DNA of 64,000 nucleotides from Chloroflexia bacterium SDU3-3 (GTDB taxonomy: Bacteria > Chloroflexota > Chloroflexia > Chloroflexales > Roseiflexaceae). A program made the position numbers and the translations under genes. This document shows positions 46,943 through 53,820 of this stretch, piece after piece. The stretch is from positions 1 through 64,000 of the forward strand of contig WBOU01000006.1 of assembly GCA_009268125.1 (NCBI GenBank), in the 5' to 3' direction. Within the stretch, counting starts at the first letter, position 1, and each line of letters opens with the position of its first letter. The notes under the pieces were generated by a model, which saw only the letters and a list, made by a program, of their open reading frames with translations, was not told where the DNA came from and did not search any database.

Positions 46943-47757
46943 GCCGCACCCGCCGCCACTGGCGTGGTGATGGCCCGCTCGCGCAGCCGTCGGCCCGCGT
47001 CGGGGTCGTGCGAGGGCAGAAAAATGGTGGGGTGCAGAGCCATGTAGGCGGCGATCTGGTCCATGCTGCGCCGCGCATCCTGCGGGTAGAAGCCCACGCC
47101 GTCGATCTGCCGTTCGAGCAGATGCCGCTCGGTGTAGGCGGCATCCCCGGCCAAAAAGTAGCTCAGATCGCCGTCGCGCACCACCACGGAGAGGTGGCCG
47201 CGCGTGTGGCCTGGGGTCGGCACCAGCGTGATCGCACCATCGCGCGTGACCGCGAAGCTGCGCGGGAACGGCCCCAGCGGCTCGGGGCGCAGATCGACGA
47301 GCTGCGGCTGGAACCAGCTGGGGATCTGCTGGCCCAGGGCGCGAAAGATCAGCCGCTGCGAGAGCTTCTGCGTATCCTGCCACTCCTCGCGGCCCACCAG
47401 GAAGGTGTTGTTGGCGAAGGTCGCCATGCCATCCATATGGTCGCCGTGCAGGTGGGTGAGGATGACGGCGCGCACATCGGCGGGGGTGATGCCCAGCGCC
47501 GCAAGCTGCGGGCCGACCTCTTGCTCGGGCGCGATCTCGAAGCGCGCAAACGGCGCGTGCGGCGCATCGGCGCGCTCGCCCGTGTCCACCACGAAGATGC
47601 CCTCATCGTGCTCGATCACCCACACATAGATCGGGATGGCCTCGCTCCAGCGCCGGTCGGTGAAGGTGTCGAGATGGCGCGCCACCCCCGACCGCCGCGC
47701 TCGCCACATGGCCTCTTTCACATAGCCTTTGCCAGTTGAAAATGCTTGGATTCGCAT
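46915..47757 (-). CDS. Metallo-beta-lactamase-fold lactonase-like hydrolase
   Basis: A 280-residue MBL-fold protein resembling N-acyl-homoserine lactonases: VILTHLHGDHMDGMATF (H-X-H-X-D-H near 103-108), PTPGHTRGHLSVVV for the next His, and the bridging Asp in YFLAGDAAYTERH. The start is the ATG at 47757 with AAAGGAAG upstream. A consensus promoter (TTGACA-N17-TATAAT) with a palindromic operator at +1 lies just upstream, and a divergent TetR gene follows that. It may open lactones or other cyclic esters; quorum quenching is only one option. Confidence 0.85.
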   Translation of the reverse strand: MRIQAFSTGKGYVKEAMWRARRSGVARHLDTFTDRRWSEAIPIYVWVIEHDEGIFVVDTGERADAPHAPFARFEIAPEQEVGPQLAALGITPADVRAVILTHLHGDHMDGMATFANNTFLVGREEWQDTQKLSQRLIFRALGQQIPSWFQPQLVDLRPEPLGPFPRSFAVTRDGAITLVPTPGHTRGHLSVVVRDGDLSYFLAGDAAYTERHLLERQIDGVGFYPQDARRSMDQIAAYMALHPTIFLPSHDPDAGRRLRERAITTPVAAGAAYGAGKIAA

Positions 47758-47778
47758 GATGCTTCCTTTTGTTTGTAA

Positions 47779-47823
47779 GTGAATGTTCACAATTATTATA
47801 AACACCCACGCGCACCATGTCAA
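47779..47823 (-). promoter_or_regulatory. Consensus promoter with TetR-type operator
   Basis: On the minus strand TTGACA (47818-47823), exactly 17 nt, then TATAAT (47795-47800): a perfect sigma-70-type promoter with +1 near 47789. The palindrome GTGAA-CA-TTCAC (47779-47790) covers about -1 to +11, where a bound repressor would block initiation. The divergent TetR gene 264 nt away is the obvious candidate. Confidence 0.85.
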
Positions 47824-48053
47824 GCAGCAGATCGCAACGCGATCGATGTGTTCAACCACAGCAAAGGGCCAGAGCGAACGATTCGCCTGACCCCTATGCC
47901 CCTTCGCACCTTCGCGCCTTGATGTCTTGATGGTAAAAACATGCTGCCGATCAGGAACGTACAAGCCTTGGGATAGCAGCCGCCAGGTTTGACAGACCAC
48001 CAATCCCCCGCTACCATACGCGGCAGAGCCTAGCCCGCACATAAAGAAAACCC
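47824..48053. other. Rest of MBL/TetR divergent region with module repeat
   Basis: No gene. A module-type repeat reads CCCCTTCGCACCTTCGCGCC then TTGATGTCTTGATGGTAAAA (about 47898-47937). I see no clear promoter for the TetR gene. Confidence 0.6.
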
Positions 48054-48656
48054 ATGCCACGACCAAGCCAAGAGCTAAAGATCCTAGAAGCCGCGCTCGC
48101 CTGCTTCGCCGAGCACGGCTACGACGGCACGCGCATCAAGCAGATCGCGCAGCGCGCGGGCGTCTCCGAGGGCGCGCTCTACCGCCACTACCCATCTAAA
48201 GAAGCGGTGGCCCGCGCGCTGTTTATCGAGCACATGGGCGATCTGGGCCACGCCGCTGCGCAGATCGTCGCGCTGCCGCTTGCCACGCCTGCGCGGCTGG
48301 AGCGCTGCGTGAAGCTGATACTCGCGCGCTACCGCGCCAACCCTGCGGCCATGCTGTTTGTGCTTCAGCAGAAGCCTCAGCTGTTTGGCGAGATCCCGCC
48401 CGGCTTCCTATGGCCGCTCGATATGCTTGAGCGGTTGATGGCAGAGGGCCAGCGCGATGGCAGCGTGCGCGCGGGCCAGCCCAACCTGCTTGCGGCCATG
48501 TTCCTGGGCTGCCTCGTGCGCCCGCTGCTGGTGGCCGAGTACGCCGACCCTGGGTCGCTCGACCTGCTGCACACCACCGCCCACGACCGCACGATTGTCG
48601 CGGCGGCGCTAGCCGCTGTGGCCCGCCCATCCGCCCGCGAGGCCCCCGATGAGTGA
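48054..48656 (+). CDS. TetR-family transcriptional regulator
   Basis: A 200-residue repressor-type protein. The N-terminal HTH is clear: ILEAALACFAEHGYDGTRIK followed by IAQRAGVSEGALYRHYPSKE. The C-terminal ligand domain is unassigned. It is divergent to the lactonase-like gene, whose promoter carries a palindrome at +1, and its last 8 nt overlap the crcB start, so the two are translationally linked. Confidence 0.92.
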   Translation: MPRPSQELKILEAALACFAEHGYDGTRIKQIAQRAGVSEGALYRHYPSKEAVARALFIEHMGDLGHAAAQIVALPLATPARLERCVKLILARYRANPAAMLFVLQQKPQLFGEIPPGFLWPLDMLERLMAEGQRDGSVRAGQPNLLAAMFLGCLVRPLLVAEYADPGSLDLLHTTAHDRTIVAAALAAVARPSAREAPDE

Positions 48657-49098
48657 CCCCGATGAGCTTGAAGCGCCCGCACCCGACCCGCGCGATGCCG
48701 CACGAGCACACCAGAAAGCTATGATGATCTCCATCCTGATGATCGCCCTTGGCGCGGCGGTCGGCGCGAACCTACGCTACGGCATCTCGATCTGGGCGGG
48801 CAGCACATTTGGCCCAGCCTTCCCCTATGGCACACTGATCATCAACGTGCTAGGCAGCTTTGTGATCGGCCTGGTGATGGCGGTGCACGTCACGCGCGCG
48901 CCGCTCAGCGAGCCGCTGCGACTGCTAGTGGTCACCGGCCTGCTCGGCGGGTTCACCACCTTCTCCAGCTTCAGCTACGAGGCCTATACGCTGATGCTGC
49001 GCGGCCAGTGGGCGCTGGCGCTGCTCTACTCGGCGGGAAGCGTGGTGCTGGGGCTGGCGGCGGTGGCGCTGGCCTTCGGGCTGGTGCAGCTGCTCTAG
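48649..49098 (+). CDS. crcB: Fluoride channel CrcB/Fluc
   Basis: The 149-residue inner-membrane fluoride exporter forms a dual-topology dimer. Family motifs are GAAVGANLRYGIS, the TM2 GTLIINVLGSFVIGLVMAV (Asn in the pore) and the TM3 phenylalanine box LLGGFTTFSSFSYEA. Relatives are usually about 125 residues; the first 25 residues here are a polar Asp/Pro/Ala extension, so an internal start at 48721 is possible, but GAGG stands before the ATG at 48649. Coupling to a TetR gene is unusual, since fluoride genes are more often under a riboswitch; none is visible. Confidence 0.9.
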   Translation: MSDPDELEAPAPDPRDAARAHQKAMMISILMIALGAAVGANLRYGISIWAGSTFGPAFPYGTLIINVLGSFVIGLVMAVHVTRAPLSEPLRLLVVTGLLGGFTTFSSFSYEAYTLMLRGQWALALLYSAGSVVLGLAAVALAFGLVQLL

Positions 49099-49112
49099 CC
49101 TGCGGGGGAAAA

Positions 49113-49150
49113 CGCAGGGGCGGCCAGGATAGATCCTGACCGCCCCTGCG
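49113..49150. terminator. Bidirectional terminator between crcB and STAS gene
   Basis: CGCAGGGGCGGCCAGGAT and ATCCTGACCGCCCCTGCG form an 18-bp stem with one mismatch and a 2-nt centre, between convergent stops. Confidence 0.85.
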
Positions 49151-49177
49151 CATCTGCCAGCGCGCGAATGCCCGCCC

Positions 49178-50152
49178 TTAGCGCGCCTGGAGGCTCTGCT
49201 GATGATAGAACTGGTCAAGCGCATCCTGCGGGGTGCGCGTGGTATGCACCATATCGTTTAGCGACACGCCCATCTGGGTCAGCGAGAGCGCGATCTGCGC
49301 CGTGATACCGCTGATCGTCACTTGGCAGCCCAGCAGCTGGAGCGACTGCGCGGTCTTGATCAGCCGCTGCGCCACCGTGGTGTCCAGCATGGAGACGCCG
49401 GTCACATCCAGGATGACCAGGTGCACGCGGCGCTCGTAGGCGATGGCCAGCAGCCGTTGGGTGATGATCTGGGCGCGGCGCGTGTCGATATTGCCGATCA
49501 GCGGCGTGATCAGCACACCCTCGGCGACCTGGATGGCCGGGATCTCCAGCTGCGAAACCAGATCGAGCAGCGACTCCTGGTCCTTATTGATCTTGGCCAG
49601 CTCGGTGCTGCGATCCTCGGCCAGCTGCTGGTCGCGCTCGGCCTTCCAGCGGGCGTCCTCGGCGCGATCGGCGTTGAGCTTGGCCCGCAGCTCATTCGAC
49701 TGCGAGATCTTCCACAGCAGCGCGACCGCCGCGATCGTCACCGCATACAGCAGCAGCATCTGGGCGTTGGTGTAAACGCCGACGCCGCCAGCGCGGAACA
49801 GGGTCATCCCCAGCATCACGACGATGCTGCCGATAGCCCAGAGCCAGTCGGTCATGATCAGGATGATGATCGGCACCACGATCAGCTGGATGGCAAACTG
49901 CTGGGTGATAAATGGCTCGGCGATCGATGCGCCGACCGAGAGCGTCATCACCACCGCATTAATATAGCGCGCTGGCTCCCATCCCTTGATATACGCGGCC
50001 AGCAGCGCGCTGTAGAGCACCAGCGCAATGCCGATAGTCAGCTTCTGATCTATAAGGCCGCCGGTGGCCAACAGGATGATCAGCAGAATACATGCGCCGA
50101 CGATCTGTAGCCCTAACATACCTAGTACAGCCTGCCGTTGTGTGATCATCAT
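49178..50152 (-). CDS. Membrane-anchored RsbR-like STAS protein
   Basis: A 324-residue protein with about six hydrophobic helices (LQIVGACILLIILLATGGLI through AQMLLLYAVTIAAVALLWK), a coiled coil about 170-205 and a C-terminal STAS domain. The STAS core LVILDVTGVSMLDTTVAQRL closely follows RsbR proteins and keeps the Asp-Thr that the other STAS protein at 15293-17173 lacks. The membrane part has no Cache or HAMP domain, so the input is different. Consecutive ATGs at 50152 and 50149 follow AGGAG at an 11-nt distance. A role in a stressosome-like pathway is inferred; kinase and phosphatase partners are absent. Confidence 0.85.
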   Translation of the reverse strand: MMITQRQAVLGMLGLQIVGACILLIILLATGGLIDQKLTIGIALVLYSALLAAYIKGWEPARYINAVVMTLSVGASIAEPFITQQFAIQLIVVPIIILIMTDWLWAIGSIVVMLGMTLFRAGGVGVYTNAQMLLLYAVTIAAVALLWKISQSNELRAKLNADRAEDARWKAERDQQLAEDRSTELAKINKDQESLLDLVSQLEIPAIQVAEGVLITPLIGNIDTRRAQIITQRLLAIAYERRVHLVILDVTGVSMLDTTVAQRLIKTAQSLQLLGCQVTISGITAQIALSLTQMGVSLNDMVHTTRTPQDALDQFYHQQSLQAR

Positions 50153-50748
50153 GGTATGTGGCACTCCTACACCACTATTCAAAAGCACTGGTTGGCAATT
50201 GCGGGATCGTTGTACGTTGATCTGGTTGAATGTGCTCCCCTGCCCCTGCGATGAATTGGGATAGGACACCATTGGTGCCAGCGCCAGTCGCATGATCTCC
50301 TGCAGGGTATATTGTGCCGTCAACCCCTCTTATTTGTCAAAAGGCCGCTGCGATAGCAGTTCGTACTGCGGCCTGGCCTGGGCCTGCCGCTATATGCGGC
50401 GATAGGTGTATGTATAAGGTAGGAATCGCTCCATGCCGTTGGGAGCATGAAGCCTCGCTGATATGCAGTATAACACGTTTAAGATGGCCAAAAAACGGGT
50501 AGCGCACACTATGTAAAGATAAGAGAACTGCTATGTAACGCACCCTAAAGCTACACAGCGCTGTTTGTCATATGATAGATCGCCAAACACGCGCGATTTC
50601 CTCACAAAACTGCACAGCTTCGACAAACAACTGCAAGGCAGCCGCAACATAGCCGAAGATCAGCTGGTGCCACCTCGACGTAGCGCGCTCGAAGTTGTGT
50701 ATCATGGGCGCAGCGGCCCGATCCGGATGACCGAAAGGACAAGCCACG
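50153..50748. other. Intergenic region with no recognised feature
   Basis: I read this 596-nt gap on both strands and found no convincing gene, repeat-family member or consensus promoter. It is somewhat AT-richer than the flanks in its right half. A weak stem CCGCTATATGCGG lies near 50390-50402. Confidence 0.5.
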
Positions 50749-51267
50749 ATGGCAGAGCGAAGCTATGGGCGGCGGGATGCCGCAGCCTTCTCCAGCGACA
50801 TACGCCCAGGCCACGAGCCAGAGTACACCGTGCAGCAGGCCGCCGAGCTGACCGGGCTAGGCGAGCACACCCTGCGCTACTACGAGCGGATCGGCCTGCT
50901 CAACTCCATCCGCCGCGACACATCCAGTGGGCACCGCCGCTACTCGGCCCAGGATCTGCACCGCATGGAGCACATGGCCTGCCTGCGCGCCACCGGCATG
51001 CCGATCGACCTCATGCGCCGCTACTTCGAGCTGGCGCCCGAGGGGCCATCCGCCGCGCCCGAGCTGCTGGCCCTGCTGGAGGAGTACCGACCGCTGCTGG
51101 AGGATCGCATCCGCCAGATGCAATCGCATATGGAGTATCTCCAGCGCAAGATCGCCTACTGGCAGTCGGTAGATGCGCAGAATGCCGAGGCGGCGCGGGC
51201 CATTGGCCAGGAGCTGTGGGATGAGATCCACGGCGACCCATGCGATCCCGATGAGGCGGCGGGCTAA
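50749..51267 (+). CDS. MerR-family transcriptional regulator
   Basis: A 172-residue regulator with the winged MerR HTH (YTVQQAAELTGLGEHTLRYY, ERIGLL, GHRRYSAQDLHRMEHMACLR) and a long dimerisation helix (QSHMEYLQRKIAYWQSVDA). No metal-binding Cys pattern is seen; this subgroup often controls oxidoreductase genes. AAAGGA lies about 10 nt before the ATG. A short coding-like remnant follows downstream, which may be what is left of its target. Confidence 0.9.
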   Translation: MAERSYGRRDAAAFSSDIRPGHEPEYTVQQAAELTGLGEHTLRYYERIGLLNSIRRDTSSGHRRYSAQDLHRMEHMACLRATGMPIDLMRRYFELAPEGPSAAPELLALLEEYRPLLEDRIRQMQSHMEYLQRKIAYWQSVDAQNAEAARAIGQELWDEIHGDPCDPDEAAG

Positions 51268-51285
51268 CGCTAGAATCAAGCGGTA

Positions 51286-51420
51286 GAGTCGGCCAAGAGC
51301 CGCTGGGCAAATTCGCACATCCGCGCCGCGCGGGCCAAGCTGGATGCGCTGCGCCGCGACTTCGACGCTTGGGAGGAGACACGCGCGGCGAGGATGTGCT
51401 GCTGGCCTAGCGGGCGCGTT
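51286..51420 (+). pseudogene. Possible 3' remnant of an oxidoreductase gene
   Basis: A coding-like run reads SRWANSHIRAARAKLDALRR then DFDAWEETRAA, after which a one-base shift gives ...EDVLLA and a stop near 51411. The composition fits the genome, but there is no start codon. The AKLDALRRDFDAWEE segment looks like the C-terminal tail of short-chain dehydrogenases that often pair with MerR genes; this is a visual impression only. Confidence 0.35.
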
Positions 51421-51454
51421 GTCCAAGGAAAGAGATCGTTCCCCTCGTTTGGTC

Positions 51455-51600
51455 GGCATGTGCCCTACACGGGCTGTAGGTCGGGGCATAGCCACGTACA
51501 AGAGCACAAGTGGCTATGCCCTTTTTACATTGGGTCTGTAGTGTCGCTATGACCTATGTTGGCAACCTACGTTCATGATTATGGCTATAACAACAAGACA
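51455..51600. repeat. Hairpin element copy at left edge of AT-rich island
   Basis: It contains GGTCGGCATGTGCCCTACA, the stem GGGCATAGCCAC (51484-51495) with GTGGCTATGCCC (51510-51521) and T5, then a spacer and GTTCATGATTATGGCTATAA (51571-51590). The same order (hairpin with T-run, spacer, GATTATGGC.AT tail) recurs in the same orientation at 53560-53695. Confidence 0.75.
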
Positions 51601-51906
51601 CATGATGGCTATCGCCCTGTGATTGAGCAATATATTGGCGATTTCAAATTATGGTGTGCTAATAATTCGTTATGTTATGTTAAGCCTTAGGCATCTTGGG
51701 TTGGCAGCAGTTATTTTCATTAATCGCTCTCTTCTGATCTTAGCATGTGATATCTTTTCCGTTTAAATATGAAATTGGATTGCCAGAAACAGCAATCTAC
51801 AGATTAAATAATGTATTGACATGTAGCATGAAATAGCTATAATCTTAATACCACTTCCAACAACTTCTAATAATTTTAACTAAATGGTATTCAAAAAGGA
51901 GAGATC
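51601..51906. other. AT-rich leader of the island
   Basis: No gene. Base composition drops sharply here. The segment TTGACATGTAGCATGAAATAGC TATAAT-like (TTGACA at about 51816, TATAAT at about 51838) is a candidate promoter with about 16 nt spacing for the decayed gene that follows. Confidence 0.55.
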
Positions 51907-52618
51907 ATGCGTGTACGTATCCTGCTTCTCAGCATGTTTTTCATGCTCAGCCTCGTGATCGTCCCATGAGTGAAGGCGGAAGTTCAGAGTCAAACGACGG
52001 ATGATCTAGCAGCAGAGCTTGTTACCCTGCTAGCACTTGCTGGTGACAATGCTGGTACAAGGTGGGAACAGTTTTCGCCAGCGCAGCAGGATTTAGTATT
52101 GCAGTACCTGAAGCCTAATCTTTACAAACAGGGCAAAAAAGTTAAGCTGGTTGCATTCAAAGATGTCTTTGTGAAGTTTGCCCCTCCGCCTTTCACGAAC
52201 CCATTTTCGACAAGTGCTGCTACAGGATATTCTATATCTAATGTCAAAAGAGGATGGACAACCCGCTATACTCTAGCGACAAGTGTTTCTGGAAATGCGC
52301 CTTCCTGCTGCCAGTCTACTTTATCTCTCACATCACAATATGGATGGAGTAATTCTTTTAATGCTAATGTAGGTGTTTCGGCACAAGTTGTTACAGCCGG
52401 AATTGGATTTGATGTCACTTTATCGGGTAGTAGTACCTATCAATATTAGCTAAATATGCCACCAAACACATCGTGGGAAATTGATGCTTATCATAAGCAT
52501 CTTGTCACTGATTATGACGTGTGGTTTACTCCCCCTAGCAGGTAATCCATACAAAGCAGGGTCTGGTCAGGCCTTTGAGTTTAGAGGTGTTAGCTATTCT
52601 GTTTGGCAAGTGAAATGA
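51907..52618 (+). pseudogene. Decayed gene for a secreted beta-rich protein
   Basis: AAAGGAG stands 6-7 nt before the ATG, and the first 20 codons make a good signal peptide (MRVRILLLSMFFMLSLVIVP). The next codon is an in-frame TGA (51967-51969), after which the same frame runs on for 159 codons (VKAEVQSQTTDDLAAELVTL ... CCQSTLSLTSQYGWSNSF ... AGIGFDVTLSGSSTYQY) to TAG at 52447. A second frame then continues the protein (MPPNTSWEIDAYHKHLVTDY to FTPPSR) and a third finishes it (NPYKAGSGQAFEFRGVSYSV, WQVK, stop at about 52618). So one stop and at least two more lesions break a gene of about 230 codons. The alternating polar/hydrophobic strands resemble secreted beta proteins of firmicutes and actinobacteria; the function is unknown. 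Confidence 0.75.
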
Positions 52619-52659
52619 TTATTATCTTGCAACAAAAGTAATTTTAACCTGTTCATTTT

Positions 52660-52693
52660 CTAATATCAACTAGGATATCCTAGTTGATATTAG
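52660..52693. terminator. 34-bp perfect palindrome after the decayed gene
   Basis: CTAATATCAACTAGGAT (52660-52676) is followed directly by its exact reverse complement (52677-52693). It lies about 40 nt past the end of the decayed gene and could act as a terminator or be a recombination or protein-binding site. Confidence 0.7.
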
Positions 52694-52868
52694 TTAGACA
52701 GATAGAATTATAAAAAGATCACTAATACTAAGTGTACTTAAAGCACTATTATTATCGATCATCGCACCCCTTGAATTCATTCACTTACAATACCACAACT
52801 ACCAACTTTTACGAAACATTGATATTATCATACAAAAGATATTAATCGATGTTAGCAAGGATATTACA

Positions 52869-53342
52869 ATGACAACTTCTCTCTATAAGCTTAGTATTTT
52901 TGTTCTTTTAGCGTTTTCCCTTTCATCTTGCTCAAGTATATTGAATAACAATTCACCTTGGAAAGAAAGTACACCTATACCTAAGCCACATACCGTATCA
53001 ACATTAGGCACACTTGAACTCTTTATTACAGATGATACACCAAATATCATACTAGGTTTAACCTGTTCAGGAACTAACTCCTATAAAGATATAATTATCT
53101 CTATCGAAGAAGGTAAAAGCAATTTCAGCTCTCATAGTTCAATGAGCAAATTAGACTGTAGTTCTCAATCTCATCATTATGAAAATGTACTTGAGGTTAA
53201 TAATATATTCCATGTTGGTGATACGCTTGAGATCAGCTTGGAAGCTAACGCTAGTGATATCAACAAAAAGAAAGAAACAACCTTCTATATGATAGGTACG
53301 GACAAACGATTACGTGAAGGCGCTGGCTCCGTTTGGAAATGA
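52869..53342 (+). CDS. AT-rich lipoprotein gene, unknown function
   Basis: A 157-residue predicted lipoprotein: signal MTTSLYKLSIFVLLAFSLSS and lipobox LSSC, then a Ser/Asn/Thr-rich polar region and a domain with two more Cys (GLTCSGTNSYKD, MSKLDCSSQSHH). Codon choice is AT-rich, quite unlike genes on either side, so it is probably of foreign origin. I do not recognise a family. No good ribosome-binding site is seen before the ATG at 52869 (AAGGATATTACA is the best match). Confidence 0.65.
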   Translation: MTTSLYKLSIFVLLAFSLSSCSSILNNNSPWKESTPIPKPHTVSTLGTLELFITDDTPNIILGLTCSGTNSYKDIIISIEEGKSNFSSHSSMSKLDCSSQSHHYENVLEVNNIFHVGDTLEISLEANASDINKKKETTFYMIGTDKRLREGAGSVWK

Positions 53343-53559
53343 GCTGTACCATCGATATCCCTGCTGCCTGATATGTTATGCTCAATACACTCTGGCTCTT
53401 CAGGAGTAGCCGTGGAACATAATCGTGCAATTTTCTCTACCGCTTCCTGATGCTGTATCTGACGAACAATATTGGGTAAATCTGGTTCTACTTGACCATT
53501 ATCACGTCCGTTCCTGAAGAGCCTACATCTTTGTAACTATCGGCTTCTTGCAGCTATAA
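53343..53559. other. AT-rich DNA right of the lipoprotein gene
   Basis: No intact gene. The minus strand holds an open stretch of about 75 codons without a start (about 53287-53520), containing VEPDLPNIVRQIQHQEAVEK; it may be another remnant, but its tail overlaps the lipoprotein gene and coding character is weak. Confidence 0.35.
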
Positions 53560-53695
53560 GCCACAAATCGGGGTATAGCCGCTCGTGATTTTGCGAGCGG
53601 CTATACTCTTTTAAACTCGATGTTCTGGCCTATCCCGGCAGACTACGGTGATTATGGCCATCAAAACATCAGTAGCACCTTCGGACCATGGGCCT
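53560..53695. repeat. Hairpin element copy at right edge of AT-rich island
   Basis: The stem GTATAGCCGCTCG (53573-53585) with CGAGCGGCTATAC (53594-53606) and TCTTTT is followed by a spacer with GGCCTATCCCGGCAGACTAC, then GATTATGGCCATCAAAACAT (53650-53669) and AGCACCTTCGGACCATGGGC. It is in the same orientation as the copy at 51455-51600, so the island sits between direct repeats. Confidence 0.8.
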
Positions 53696-53820
53696 AGTGA
53701 AAGAAGATTTCCACGATCCCCATATGCTTTTCTGCCCTCGCTTCTTCTTGATATTCTTCCCTCTTGTTCACTTGGTGTCTTGGCGTCCTGGTGATATTTG
53801 TTCTCGGGATGGGCCGGTCG
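53696..53820. repeat. Module repeat downstream of metzincin gene
   Basis: CACTTGGTGTCTTGGCGTCC then TGGTGATATTTGTTCTCG (about 53769-53806), a diverged member of the family. Confidence 0.65.

Noticed and set aside
48500-48660. Fluoride riboswitch before crcB
   Set aside because: The region upstream of crcB is TetR coding sequence overlapping the start codon; no crcB-motif leader fits.
53287-53520. Minus-strand open stretch of about 75 codons in the AT-rich island
   Set aside because: It has no start codon or ribosome-binding site, overlaps the lipoprotein gene, and only part of it looks protein-like; too weak to call a gene.
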